Source: Adenophora triphylla var. japonica | Lineage: Eukaryota; Streptophyta; Magnoliopsida; Asterales; Campanulaceae | Assembly: GCA_022495995.1 (NCBI GenBank) | Contig: JAFEMH010000758.1 | Span: forward strand, 434,001 to 498,000 | Reading direction: 5' to 3' | Length of the DNA stretch: 64,000 nt | Part shown: one piece after another, positions 32,834 through 44,226 of the stretch | How the letters are laid out: each line of letters starts with the position of its first letter | Numbering within the stretch: the first letter of the stretch is position 1 | Notes under the pieces: generated by a model | The model's input: only the letters and a program-made list of their open reading frames with translations | Told to the model about the DNA's origin: nothing | The model's database searches: none | Translations under genes and position numbers: made by a program

Positions 32834-34419
32834 TCAACCATACAAAATAACAAGTTTGATGGAAACATGAAACATGAATAATAACATCACAATAATAACA
32901 TCACCGATGAGAGCCGGAGGTTTGTCCCCGATAGTAGGTCTCGACGGGAAGAACGCCTCGTGCACGAGCAAAGTGGCTCTCGAATGCATCGTAGTCAAAT
33001 AATCCTCTCGAAACCGGCTCGTAACTCCGGGGCTCTGTCTCGCATCGCCCAAGCCTCCAGCCGCGTATACCGGCTCCCAAAATGGCGCTTCATCTTCCAA
33101 CCCCTCAAAACGATCTTGCACCTCCCCCATCTAGCATCCTCTAAAGTCCGTCGACTCGTTCCCGAGCGATAACCTCCCCCATCTAGCATCCTCCAAAGCA
33201 TGTCGGCTCTGCTCCCGAGCGATCCTTGATCGCTCCCGCTCCTCCAAAATGCCCTCATGGTATCCCACTGATCAAAAGAACCCCGCCGGCTCTGGTTCTC
33301 CTCTCCTCCCCGACCACCCCGTCTCTCCCGATCCTCCTCTTCCTGCTCCTCATCATCCTCCTCATCAACGGGATCCATTTGATCATCAACACCGAGCATA
33401 CGCCAATGCCCGGCTTGTTCACCACTCGAAAACGTGGCCCCTACCCCGCAACGGACCGTCCTCCCGGGAGTACCATATTCAAACAATAAAGACCTGTTGT
33501 CCGTCGCCCTCCTGGTCCCTCACAAACTTGTCATACCGCACTAGCCACACGTAATAAAAACTCGTGCCCCCATCAATCTCATCGCCTCGGGTTTTGGTTC
33601 ACCCACACAAGCTTGAGCAATCAATGTGATCATCCCCCTATTGATATGTTTCCCTTTTTGGTAAGGGCAAATGCCTCACATCTCCGAACAAAAATATCAA
33701 CCCAATCAGAATCACCGAAAACTCCTCAACCCCGTTCGCAAAAGGTTTACCATAGCCACATTCAATTGAGCGGGCTCTCCGTTTGCCAACCAAGACATAG
33801 ATAGACCTCTCGTAAAATAATTTCCAAGCCGGGTGAGAAAGAGAGGAAGCCCTAAGGTATTTTTTTTGCGTGGCAATCCTGTGAGCTCCGAAAAGAAAAA
33901 ACAAGTCCCCCATCGACTCGACCCAGCTTCCTCTCTACCGATCAACCCCAAAGATTTGCCTCAACTCATCATAATCCACTCGATAGGCTTCATCATTCAT
34001 ATGAAACCGAATAGTATTTTCTTGTGACCCCGGCCTACCTCCAAAGTTGAAAGGAACTCAAGTGAATATCTCAAATACGTAGATGGAGTCTTCCCCAGGA
34101 AATTACCTAACCCGGCTTGCGTCATCAATTCTGTTACTAACGTCTCTAAACCCAAATCCCTCAACACCGGCAAATGAAGGAAAGTGGTGACTTGAAATTT
34201 CCTACCCTCCAAATTCCGCCATTTTTTCTTTTGAGCGGCGGTCAATTGGGTCAATCCCATATACGGCGTCAATGATGCATTAGGGGAAGTGGGATCATTT
34301 GGGACTACGGGCTGCGGGTTTTGTCTACCCCTCTTGTTGCTACCCCCTCTAACGTCTCTCTCCTTAGGAGGCATATTTTCAACACAAAAACCACCTATAC
34401 ATAAGACGGAGAGACACAA
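32834..34419 (-). pseudogene. Captured Athila-like retrotransposon ORF1 relic
   Basis: On the minus strand a frame from 34419 (MPPKERDVRGGSNKRGRQ at the second ATG) encodes RKFQVTTFLHLPVLRDLGLE, MTQAGLGNFLGKTPSTYLRY and SLEFLSTLEVGRG. It resembles the Arabidopsis retrotransposon ORF-1 (Athila) family of Ty3/gypsy elements. The sense continues through frame changes: MNDEAYRVDYDELRQIFG (about 34000-33955), GLPRKKNTLG, FYERSIYVLVGKR (about 33800), then a charged, arginine-rich tail (33486-32995) with EDDEEQEEEDRERRGGRGG. At least two frameshifts. It is not part of normal CACTA coding content, so I infer capture or insertion. A 52-bp tandem duplication sits at 33121-33225. Confidence 0.65.
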
Positions 34420-34609
34420 ATTTTAGTAATAACATTGTCTTAGTAAATAGTAAGCAAATAAGACCTAAACAAATACATATTATATAGAAGTAACAATATT
34501 AATATTCAACCATACAAAAATAACACGTTTGATTGAAACATGAAACTTAAGTAATAACATTGTCTTAGTAAATAGTAAGCAAATAAGATCTAAACAAATA
34601 CTACTCAAA
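34420..34609. repeat. Duplicated AT-rich unit flanking the captured ORF1
   Basis: Two copies of a unit with AATAACATTGTCTTAGTAA and ATATTCAACCATACAAAA lie here; two more lie at about 32700-32890 on the other side of the Athila-like block. Direct repeats on both sides suggest the captured segment entered or was amplified with this sequence. Confidence 0.7.
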
Positions 34610-37600
34610 CTAATCATCATCATTATCGGCCATATCAACATCATCATTATCGGCCATATCAACATCTAGGTCATTGATATTAGTAGTTTCAATCTCGACC
34701 CCATCAACTCCCTCTCGCACCCACGATGTTTCTTCGTTAGCAACATTTTCATCCAGATTTTGTGAGCAAAATGGTACCAATTGTGGAATCGAATTTGCAA
34801 CTTGTTTATCATCATTTGAATATATGTCAAAACTATCTCTTGGCGTAATCCTCATCACAACTTTCCAATCACTTTCTATAGGATCTTTAACATACCAAAC
34901 TTGCTCAGCTTGAGATGCTAATATGAATGGTTCATCACCAACTCGATTATCCTTATACAACTTGTGATTGAAGTTTACAAGAGTAAATTTTTGCTCATCT
35001 TCCATCTTGCCTGTCCGGTTATCAACCCAATCACATTTAAACAATACAAATCTTATTGAGTTGCTATAACGAATTTCAAGGATCTCAATCAACTCCCCGT
35101 AGAAGTTAACATTCCCTACAATGGGATTATTATCCTTTCGGCTTGCAAAACTTGTCACACTTGCATTCTGCATGACTCCACTATTTTGAGTTTTCCTCCG
35201 TCTATCGACATCCTTCACTCGAAATCGAAAACCATTTATTATGTAAGACTTATACCGCCTCGCATCCATATGAGGACCCAATGCAAGACTCGTAATTCTT
35301 TCGGGTACTACATCTTTCGTCGTGCATACCTTTTATAAAAAACAAAATTTAATAAGAAAATATTTAAAACGATAAATTGAAACTATTATATGAAGGTGGT
35401 TTCATACTTACATAATCCTTAAACCAGCTAACAAACTTATCATTATGTTCTTTCTCTATAAGATGTCGTTGATTACGAGGTAATGTCTCCCTCAAATGTA
35501 CACGATGCATTCTGAGCAGATCGAAAATATGAATTATGTATTAATTTGAAATATAAAAGATATAAGGAATGTAAGCCTCATGTAAGGAATCACTTACTCT
35601 AGGTATTGTTCAACATCTTCGCATTGAAAAGCACATATCTATGCGCTTGTACTCGTGTGATGTAATCAAGGGTAATTACCTCTTCTTTTCCTACAAAGCG
35701 GCCTAACTCATCACCTTCATCATCATTTCTTCTAGGACGATTGGACTTTGTCTCAATGTCATCCAAATATTGCGTACAAAAAGTCATGCATTCTTCAGCC
35801 ACAATTGCCTTAGCTATGGAGGCCTCGGGATGGGCTCGATTTCGAACATATAATTTTAATGTAAGTAGAAACCTACAAAAACATTTACTTATGCTAAAGC
35901 AGATGTAAAAAGGAATTTAACTTTTTTCAAAGTAAATTTAATATGGATGTACCTCTCTACCGGATACATCCAACGAAATTGTATTGGGCCGGCTAGCAAG
36001 GCCTCCTCGGCTAAATGCACCGGCAAGTGCTCCATAACATCAAAGAAAGTGGGAATATTTTCTCGAGAGCACATAGTGTGACAAACCATCCGATCTTGTA
36101 TCTTTTCGAGATCGCAAGTGTATTCACCTTTGAGGATAATTGCCTAAAGAAATTTGCCAACTCAATGATGGCTTTTACAATGTAAGTAGGCAACGCTTTT
36201 CGAACGCCTAAAGGGAGTAGTTGTTGGAGCAAAATATGACTATCATGGCTCTTAAGACCCCAAATAGCTCTTTCCTCTAGATGTACACAACGAGATATGT
36301 TTGACGAGTAGCCATCGTGACTTTGACTCCCTTTAGAACTTTCAAGAATGTGTCTTTATGCTTCTTACTCATTGTAAACCGAGCCGAGGCATAATTTCTT
36401 TGCCTGATGGAAGCTTTTGTAGATGCAATGGTTTCCGAATGTTCATCTCATTTAGGTCTTTTATTGCTTTATCATTATCTTTTGATTTCCCAGCAGTACC
36501 TAACAGAGTATGTAGCACATTATCACACACATTTTTTTCAATGTGCATAACATCAAGATTATGACGAACATGATTATTTGCCCAATATGGCAACTCAAAG
36601 AAGATACTCCTCTTTTTCCAATTGTGACACAACTTAGGAACCTTTCTTTTCTCCAACTTGGCTTGTTGCTTCTCACCCTCTTCTCTTTTCCTCTTTTTAA
36701 TAACATCTTCTATTTTATACTCTGTTTCCATATTTTCAACTTGTTTAAGCAATTTTGTTCCAAACAATAACTTGGGCTTATCTCTCACTTCATGAGTACC
36801 ATCAAAAGAGCCTTTATCCTTACGAAAAGCATGACTCCTAGGCAAGAAGCGTCGATGACCAATATAACAATACTTGCCACCATGATCCAACCATCGTGCT
36901 TGAGGTCTCACATTGCAACAAGGGCAAGCATATTCACCTTTAGTGCTCCATCCGGACAACATTGCATATGCAGGAAAGTCATTTATTGTCCATAATAGTG
37001 AAGCTCGTAAAGTAAACAACTCGTTCCTTGATGCATCATAAGTTGATATACCATCTTCCCACAATTCCTTCAACTCATCAATTAACGGTTGGAGATACAC
37101 ATCTATCTTGTTGCCCGGCCCTTTTGGGCCTTGAGTAAGCACCGACAAGAAGAAATATGGCTGTTTCATGCATAACCAAGGTGGAAGATTGTATGGCATA
37201 AGCACAACCGGCCAAGTACTGTGAGATATAGTCATTGTTCTGAAAGGATTAAATCCGTCAGATGCTAATCCCAATCTAACATTTCGAATTTCACTTGAAA
37301 ATAATGGATAACGTTCATCGAATTCCTTCCACGCACGAGAGTCTGCAGGATGCCTCAGCACACCATCGTCTATTCTTTTCTCGGCATGCCATCTCATGAG
37401 TGTCGCGGTCTTAGATGACCAATACAACCTTTGCAACCTTGGCTTTAAGGGAAAATACCATACTTTCTTCATCGCTACCTGCTTGGGAAGTTTATTCTTG
37501 CCACTTGTTTCCGCACCTTCACCGCTACCCCCTTCTTCTTGTTGCTTATATCTAGAGGCTCCACAAATTTCACATTTAGTAAGTTTTTCAGTTTCATTTC

Positions 37601-38279
37601 GAAACAACATACAATGATTAATGCACGCGTCCCACGTTTTATAACTAAAACCCAAATCCGCAGTCATCTTGTACGCCTCACGATAGGAACTTGGCACTTT
37701 CGCTGACTGAGGCAATGCCCTAATGAAAATTTTTAATAAAGAAGTAAATCCCTTATCGGTCACTCGATAATTAGCCTTCCAGTGCATAAGTTCTACAATA
37801 AATGAGAGTACCGTAAACTTATCACACCCTTCCCACAAGGCTTGATCAAGATCTCTCAAAAGTCTAAGAAACTTTGCGGTGGATGCATCTGATTGTACGA
37901 TTTCTTCAATTCCTGGCTGGTTACTATCCGGCATACCCATCCCTTCATGTACCATTCGCCTCATACAATCTTGCACGCCCAATTCAATTTCAATGCCATC
38001 TTCAGTTGTCCTATCATTATTATCATTCTTACGCGCCGAAATGTACTCTTCCCCGTGCCTAATCCAATTCTTGTAATCTTTTTGAAATCCCACTGCAATA
38101 CAATGTGATCTCACGGTTGCACGGTCTTCTTGGTAACGATTTGCGCATTTTTTACAAGGACAATATATTTCTTTAACACCAACAGACTTTTTTGAGAATG
38201 CAAAATCGAGAAAGTTGTCAACCCTGCATAAATACTCATTTGAAATTCGATTATCCAAATCAATCCAACTTTTGTCCAT
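34610..38279 (-). CDS. CACTA-1 TNPD/TNP2-type transposase
   Basis: Catalytic transposase that cuts and joins the CACTA ends in the nucleus. The first block (38279-36369, 636 codons) starts MDKSWIDLDNRISNEYL, the transposase-associated domain with CPCKKCANRY zinc-finger-like cysteines. The TNP2 domain follows: RIDDGVLRHPADSRAWKEFD, LASDGFNPFRTM, YNLPPWLCMKQPYFFLSVL, WTINDFPAYAMLSGWSTKG, CPCC, and HNLDVMHIEKNVCDNVLHTL. Downstream a DUF4218-like part (LLPLGVRKALPTYIVKAIIE; PIQFRWMYPVERYI; AEECMTFCTQYLDD) lies at 36232-35599 in changing frames. A last exon with DUF4216 (YGELIEILEIRYSNSIRFVL; DPIESDWKVVMRITPR) is at 35281-34610. Apparent frame changes near 36369 and 36115 suggest this copy is damaged; introns account for the other breaks. 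Confidence 0.88.
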
Positions 38280-39777
38280 ATATGACTTGACTTTATATTT
38301 TTAACGTTAAAATACAACCTATATATAAGACCGAGAGACACAAATTTTAGAATAAAAATAAACTCATAAACAAACATAGTCTAAATATGTACAACTTTTG
38401 GCTCGATATAGATAATATACATTGTTGGAGCCTAGCCTATTAGTCGAACTTGGGCCCATGATATAGTATAACCCTATTACAACATTCATTCGTTCTCTCT
38501 CACAAGCCCCCCCCCTAATTGAGAAGCTAATTTAAGGAACTAGGTTGATGTGCAAAAGAATATGCACATGCAACAAAAAGATTTGGAACTATTTTTAGGA
38601 ACTAGATTGAAGTGCGCAACATTATTTTTTGAAGTGCGCAACACCAACATATGGACTAATAGATTGAGATTACGGGCACACTAGAGTTAAGGGAATTTAC
38701 AAGGTTTGCCTTCAAACAAGAAGTCCACGACTAGGTATTGTCTATTTGTTGGAGGCAACTTAGTATCTTAGTAAAGCAAGAAGGAATCATTGGTATCAAG
38801 ATTCATGATCATGTACTAAGGCAGGTATAAAGCCATGGCTCAGGTTGAAATGTGAGCTGATATGGACTCTACATGTACTTAATGGGGTTGGACTTGGTAG
38901 TTTAACTCCTACTCAGTAATGGCATGAGAACTAGGCAGCTATCCACATTGCATCTAATCATCTAATCCATAAGACAAAGTACATTGAGGTTGATAGTCAT
39001 TTTTTTGGGAAGAAGCTTCAAGAAGAAATTACTTCTGCAAACAACTTGTTGATGTGATTACCAAGACTTGGAGTGGAAATGGGATGACTAATATTAGTAA
39101 AAGCTAGGCATGTATGGCATGAGAAACAATGATATAACACAATGTGGGTTTTCAAACCCCATTCCAAAATCGCAAAACCCCAATTTCAAGAACATGCAAA
39201 CAGCTACAAAAATCAATCTAGAGCCATGAACATAGAACAAAATCGCAAAATCATAAATTTAAGTTTTAGCACAATGTCAGTTATCAAAAAAACCCCACAA
39301 TGTCAGATATCAAAAAAAAAAAAAAAAAAAAAAAAAACGAGACTGATCATGAAGCAATACCAACAACAACAACAACAACAGCAACATCAACAATAACTCA
39401 CAACACCAAGAACAGAAAAAACCCATAAATTAAAAGTAAATTAGAAAAGGGGAAAGAAATGTATACCTGATTGTTGTTGATCGAAGAAATCAAAGCTCAA
39501 TTTTGGCTGGAGGAGAGAGAGAGAGACTGAGATACGTACGCTAGATCTAGGAGAGAAAGAGAGACTGAGTACAGACCAACGAAGACCAAGAACAATAAAA
39601 ACCAAAAAATTAAAAATAAATACCTACCTGATGATTATGGTGACCGGCGTCGGAATTTCGACCCTAGCAATGGAGGAGATTTTCGTGCCCTAGCTGCTAT
39701 GGAGGAGAGAAAGAGAGGGAGAGATAGAGATTGCCGCGAAACTGAATAGGGAAATTTGGGATTCCCGGTATTTAATA
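38280..39777. other. CACTA-1 5' region upstream of the transposase
   Basis: Putative promoter and leader of the minus-strand transposase. It includes AG-rich repeats (39520-39740, GAGAGAGAG) and a poly-A run (39310-39335) next to (AAC)n. No intact gene; a copia RNase H relic lies inside at 38690-39115. Confidence 0.6.
38690..39115 (+). pseudogene. Ty1/copia RNase H relic inside CACTA-1
   Basis: Plus-strand reading gives STTRYCLFVGGNLVS (about 38728-38772), then a KTKYIEVDSHFFGKKLQEEI match to the RNase H histidine block (about 38970-39028), then QLVDVITKTWSG (about 39040-39075), the degenerate form of the usual QLADIFTKAL ending. Stops and frame changes occur throughout. It is old debris from the 3' end of a copia pol. 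Confidence 0.7.
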
Positions 39778-40077
39778 AAATTTACGGCGGATATTGTACA
39801 CCGCCGTAAATAATGGTATTATTTAAGGCGGACGCGTATCAACCGCCGTATATAACTTCGATATCATATACGTACATGTTAAATGTACGTACATTACTTA
39901 TTTAAGGCGGATGCGTCCGCCGTATATATTAGTTATTTACGGCGGCTGTGCATACCGCCGTATATATTAGGTATTTACGGCGGACGCGTGTTCGCCACCG
40001 TATATATTAGTTATTTACGGCGGACGCTTGTTCACCGCCGTATATGAGCGCCGTAAATAGTGTACTTTCTTGTAGTG
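39778..40077. repeat. CACTA-1 right subterminal repeat array
   Basis: About 13 TTTACGGCGG / CCGCCGTATATA units in both orientations, ending in TTTCTTGTAGTG. Same motif as the left end, without ACGAGTCGTCC. Confidence 0.9.
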
Positions 40078-40080
40078 AGG

Positions 40081-40490
40081 GTTGATTTGAATAAATCAAG
40101 GTCTTTCTTTTTGATTGGTTTGTCCTGAACCAATTGATAGTTGTAGGTAGGTTCATCAAAGAATCTTTTGTAGAAAGGTTCCAAGTTGTTGTCTTTTCTA
40201 TTCCAGAGGTTGCTGAGGCCTTCATTCTTGATTGGGATGTTGTAAACTGTGGACACAACCTTGGGAGTCACATTGATCTCAGTCCCTTCAATGTTGATCC
40301 TTATTGCTCCAGATTGCTGTCTTTCTCCTTTCATAAATATTTCTCTGCATAACTTCTCATAAATGGGAGGTTGAGCTTCCATCATTTTGCAGAGATGATT
40401 GGATTCTAAAAGTTCCTTGATTAGATCTCCAACCTCATGCTCATAGAATTCTGGTTTGATGAAGTAACCATGGGCTTGAGGGTAAGACAT
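40081..40490 (-). pseudogene. Element B env-like ORF, N-terminal part
   Basis: Starts ATG at 40490 (MSYPQAHGYFIKPEFYEHEV) and runs to the CACTA-1 insertion near 40080. It contains YEKLCREIFMKGERQQSGAI and NVTPKVVSTVYNIPI, a segment of the kind found in Sirevirus extra ORFs. The frame continues on the other side of CACTA-1 at 28528. I see no N-terminal signal peptide. Confidence 0.75.
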
Positions 40491-40981
40491 GGTTGAATGA
40501 AACAGAGTTTTAGGGTTTTGAAGAACAGAGGGAATCAGAGAGAGAAATTATGAGGAAGAGGGGTTAATTTCGCAAGGTTAAATGGTAATTGATGTGGGAA
40601 TTGGTGGAGTTCAACGGCTAATACGTGGGTCACTGCAACGGTTAAAAATGAACATTTAAGAGAGAGACTGTTCATGAACAGTGTTATTTGTCCCCCACTC
40701 ATTACTTGTACAATAACTTCCCATAAAACATGGGAGTTATTTCCGTACACAAAGACAAAATTTCAGAGGGAATAAATCAGAGAAGTTAATAGATATGTGT
40801 TAGTGGCAAGTTCCAAAACTTCCTCGATTTGGCAAGAACTAAATTCATAGCTGTCAGACTTAATGACCAGCCAAGCCTATTTTGAATGATCATTGCCACT
40901 AATTTGACTGAAACTAAATTTGTCTATAAAAGGAAATGGTTCAGATGAAGAGATTTACCAAATTCATTTCATTTATAGCAA
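40491..40981. promoter_or_regulatory. Divergent intergenic region between env-like ORF and antisense ORF
   Basis: About 490 bp between two head-to-head ORFs. A TATA box (CTATAAAAGG, about 40923-40932) lies about 50 bp before the plus-strand ATG at 40982. Also present: an imperfect inverted repeat, AATAACTTCCCAT against ATGGGAGTTATT (40709-40742), and an AGCTGTCAG motif at 40849-40857. I infer a bidirectional promoter. Confidence 0.55.
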
Positions 40982-41954
40982 ATGGGAAGACTTGTTTCAA
41001 TGTTCAGTCCTAGCAAAATGGCTAAGACAGCAAAGAGACTTGTTTTTCAAAGTCCAAGTGTAGATGAAACAAGAGAGGAAAGATTTGAGAGAGAGTTTCT
41101 GCCATATAGACTCCAAACTAATACAAGTTTGGAACAGGAGGTGGATCATATACTAAATGATGATCCACTTAAGGAAGAGGAGTTGAGAGAGAGAGAGATA
41201 AGAAGGAAATTTTGGGAGGAGGAGAGACTAGCACTGGTGGAGGGAGAGAAAAACAGGTTAAGGGAGATGGCTAGGAACAAGGGTAAAGCTAAGATAGTTG
41301 GTGAGAGCCACAATGATCTGACAGCTAAGGTTAAGCTGTCAAGAAAGGAGAGGGAAGGAGAATCAAGTAAGCATGTTAAGGAAGATGTAGAGAGAGTTTA
41401 TACCTTGGGAGAGCTAGTGAAGATTGACAGCAATGAAAGGATTAAGGTTGACACACAAATTGGTCAACCTGATTTCATACACAGCTGTAACCAGGGATTC
41501 ACTTACTCTTAGTCAAACAGTTCTTGAGGGAACTGGAGACAACTTTGCAGGTGTGCAAAGTTCTCCTTCCAAGGTTTATATGAAGTTGTTTTCTCAGTTT
41601 CTCAAGTGTTTGAGTCCATCTGCTCTGAATGGTGATGAAGATGAAGGTCCTCAGTCTGATCAAGCTATCATTGCACAGGCAAGTGCAAATTCTTCAGGTA
41701 CCTTCAGCTTTATCTCACCACTCAGTGAGTATCCTCCTTATAATGCAGTTGAAGAATGGTGGCCAAGGAGGGTGTGTCCTTCTTTGCAGTTCTCAACCAT
41801 AGCTATTGATCCTTTTATGGAGAGGCACCCTGTATGGCTAGAGAGATATGGAGACTTCAAAGAGAATGCATATCAAGCTCAAGACATTATCTATAGTGAT
41901 AAAGGATTTGGAGATGATTGCTTCCAAGATCAGCTATGGAATAGTCAAGATTGA
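40982..41954 (+). CDS. Antisense ORF of element B, function unknown
   Basis: Runs opposite to the retrotransposon, between pol and the env-like ORF. Frame one (40982-41512, 176 codons) begins MGRLVSMFSPSKMAKTAKRL and is rich in charged residues with a long helical segment (KEEELREREIRRKFWEEERL). Frame two (open to 41954) continues with VLEGTGDNFAGVQSSPSKVY, YPPYNAVEEWWPRRVCPSLQ and PFMERHPVWLERYGDFKE, ending at TGA 41952-41954. The two overlap at 41424-41512, so one gene with a single indel or an intron is likely. No known domain. Additional antisense ORFs are described for some plant LTR elements, but I cannot match this one. The TATA box at the right distance supports real transcription. 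Confidence 0.55.
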
Positions 41955-42195
41955 CAATCCTTAGCTGTCAAAGCATTCAGGAGGGCTAGCTGTGATGGGA
42001 AGGAGGATAGTGAAGCTTTTGGTAACATGGAATTATGTTTGTTTTTATGGTTTTTGTGTTTGAAGTTTGATTGTAAGGTAGGAATGAGTTTTGGTTTGAT
42101 GTCAATGAAGCTTTTGGTTTGTTGAAAGGGTTAGCTGTCAGATATCACATTGTTGACAACAGCCATAAGAGAGGTTCTTTAATGAATAAAAGTCT

Positions 42196-42269
42196 TTATT
42201 TTTGTAAGTTGATCATGACTAGCATTGCTCTTAACATCTCAAATCTCTTCTCATCCATAGCCTTTGTTA
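42196..42269 (-). pseudogene. pol: Element B pol, last codons
   Basis: The end of RNase H, VLTKAMDEKRFEMLRAM and stop near 42196, is the continuation of the pol frame cut at 47954 by CACTA-2. Spacer 41955-42195 holds AGCTGTCAG at 42133 and no gene. Confidence 0.8.
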
Positions 42270-42289
42270 GGACACTACTAGAAACAGGG

Positions 42290-42495
42290 TATTTACCGAC
42301 GGACCCAGTCCGTCGGTAATACCGACGGAAAACAAACGGATACCGACGGAAATTAATTTCATTTGACCGGGAATTTTTTTTTTTAAAATTTCGTGTAGTC
42401 CGTCGGTAATTTAAAAATGTCCGTCGGTAATTCCTTGGTATTACCGACGGACACTGTCCGTCGGTATTACTGACGGCCACGTCCGTCGGTAAAGA
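42290..42495. repeat. CACTA-2 left subterminal repeat array
   Basis: About nine copies of CCGACGGA/TCCGTCGG with TTA extensions in both orientations, presumed TNPA-binding sites. Confidence 0.88.
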
Positions 42496-43860
42496 TGCCC
42501 TATATATAATGAAAAAATCCCATTTCTTAATTACGCCTTCATTTTACGTACGCCCTCTCCTCTCTCTCTCAGTTCGCGAACGGAACCCTAGCGCCTCGCC
42601 GTTGCCGTCGCCGTCTTCGGTAAGTTTCTTCTCAATCGCTTAATTCCTCTCTCACTCGATTTCTCCCTCTCACTCTCTCTCTCTCTCATCAGTAATTCGC
42701 GAACAAACGCCGTCTCCGCCGTGGAAGCCGTTCGCCGTTGCCGTCTCCGTCGCCGGCCGGTAAGCTCTCTTTCTCTCTCTCAATCCCTTTCTCTCTCTCA
42801 CTCGATTTCTCTCTCTCACTCGCTTTCTCTCTCTCTCTCTCTCTCGCAGTCGCCCTAGTCTCTGCCGTTGCCGCCGAGCCCGCCGTTCGCCGTCGTTGTC
42901 TCCGTCGCCGGTAAGCTCTCTTTCTCTCTCTCTCTCTCACTGGATTTCTCTCTCTCAAGTATTGATTACAAATCTTTGCCTAATTTTGAAAAAAATTACT
43001 TAACTGTGTATGTATAATTGTTGAAAAAAATTAAGAAAGTATATTTGGTAACTGTGTATGTATAATTGTTGAAAAAAATTAAGAAAGTATATTTGGTAAC
43101 TTTATTAGTAAAATAATTAACTGTGTATGTAAAATTAATTAACTGTGTATAATTAGTATACTCTATATCCCCCAAATGAGTGCCATTTTCTAGTTTTCAA
43201 GGAAATTAAGAAAGTTAAGCCATTTTAGTAGCATATGTACATAATATACCATTAATGTCTACATTATAGGATACAAATGCACATATGAGCAATTTGGTAA
43301 CTTTATTAGTAAAATAAGGACACTCACTTTAGGGAGAGGGAATAAGTATATTAAACCAGCTTTGGAAAATGGTTGAATGGGTAAAAGAATATTTCATTGA
43401 ACTTGATCATTATTAGTTATGTTTTTACTTGATTTTTAAGCTTATGTTGTCATTTTGATTGCGATTTGCATCAAATTGACTTAATTTAGACTGGATTAAA
43501 AGGGGTTTACTTCAATTTTGAGCTGGGATTAAGGGATTTTGTATTGATGTTTAATGTAGTTTCTCTACTGAAATCTTGAATGTGATAGTTTTTGCCTACT
43601 GAGACTTGCTGATTTTGTGGGTGAGTTTTGTTTAGCTGTTAAAATCTTTCCTTTTGTGAAGGATAACTCGTAGCTCGGTCTATAATTTGTCCTTACTTTC
43701 TTTTTAGGTTTGGCTTCGTGTTTTCTATGGATAATTTGTTCTTAATTAGCATCACAGATCTCCCCCTTAATGATATCCTCGGTCCCAAAATGAATGTCCA
43801 AAGTTCCAAATTTACTCTTGGAGAGCAAATTTTAAAAGGTTTTGGATATTCATATTGGGA
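42496..43860 (+). other. CACTA-2 leader-like region
   Basis: At 42530-42960 a CT-rich leader with three copies of a CGCCGTTGCCGTC / CGCCGGTAAGCTCTCTTTC phrase, each ending in a possible GT donor; it may be the amplified 5' leader and first intron borders of the element gene. A tandem duplication of TGTGTATGTATAATTGTTG lies at 43004-43100. The remainder is AT-rich, without ORFs. Confidence 0.5.
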
Positions 43861-43869
43861 CGGTGAGGG

Positions 43870-44080
43870 GTGAATGTCTAAAAAAATGAAATAAAAAATA
43901 AAATAAATAAATAAAAAAACAAAAAAAAAACAAAATAAATAAAAAACAAAATAAATAATAATAAAATAATAATAATAATAAATAATAATAATAATAATAA
44001 ATAAATAAAATTAAAAAAAATTTAAAAAAATAAAAATAAAATAAATAAATAAAATAAATAAATAAAATAAATAATAATAA

Positions 44081-44115
<35 letters not shown>

Positions 44116-44175
44116 TAATAATAAAAAAAATAAACATAACAAATAAAACTAAAAATAAAAATATACATATATGTA
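43870..44175. repeat. (AAT)n low-complexity tract
   Basis: About 300 bp of AAT, AAAT and A runs. The long ORFs it opens on the minus strand (isoleucine/tyrosine/phenylalanine only) are artefacts of composition. Confidence 0.95.
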
Positions 44176-44226
44176 TATATATAAATAAGATGAGAGCCTT
44201 TCTCACACACAGCTATCAAACAAGTT

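Larger units (their letters stand above)
28529..40077 (-). mobile_element. CACTA-1 transposon (En/Spm superfamily), 11.5 kb
   Basis: Ends CACTACAAGAAA (28529) and TTTCTTGTAGTG (40077) are perfect complements, flanked by the 3-bp duplication AGG (28526-28528 and 40078-40080). Both subterminal regions are packed with CCGCCGTAAATA/TTTACGGCGG repeats. Inside, on the minus strand, lie a TNPD/TNP2-type transposase gene and a TNPA-like gene, the two proteins CACTA elements need. It also carries an Athila-like ORF1 relic and a copia RNase H relic. It disrupts the env-like ORF of element B. Confidence 0.95.

Noticed and set aside
41424..41954. Treating the second antisense ORF of element B as a separate gene starting at 41424
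   Set aside because: It overlaps the first antisense ORF by about 90 bp with no promoter of its own; one interrupted gene is more likely.
43850..44219. Minus-strand ORFs of 118 and 65 codons rich in Ile, Tyr and Phe
   Set aside because: They are translations of an (AAT)n tract; composition alone explains them.
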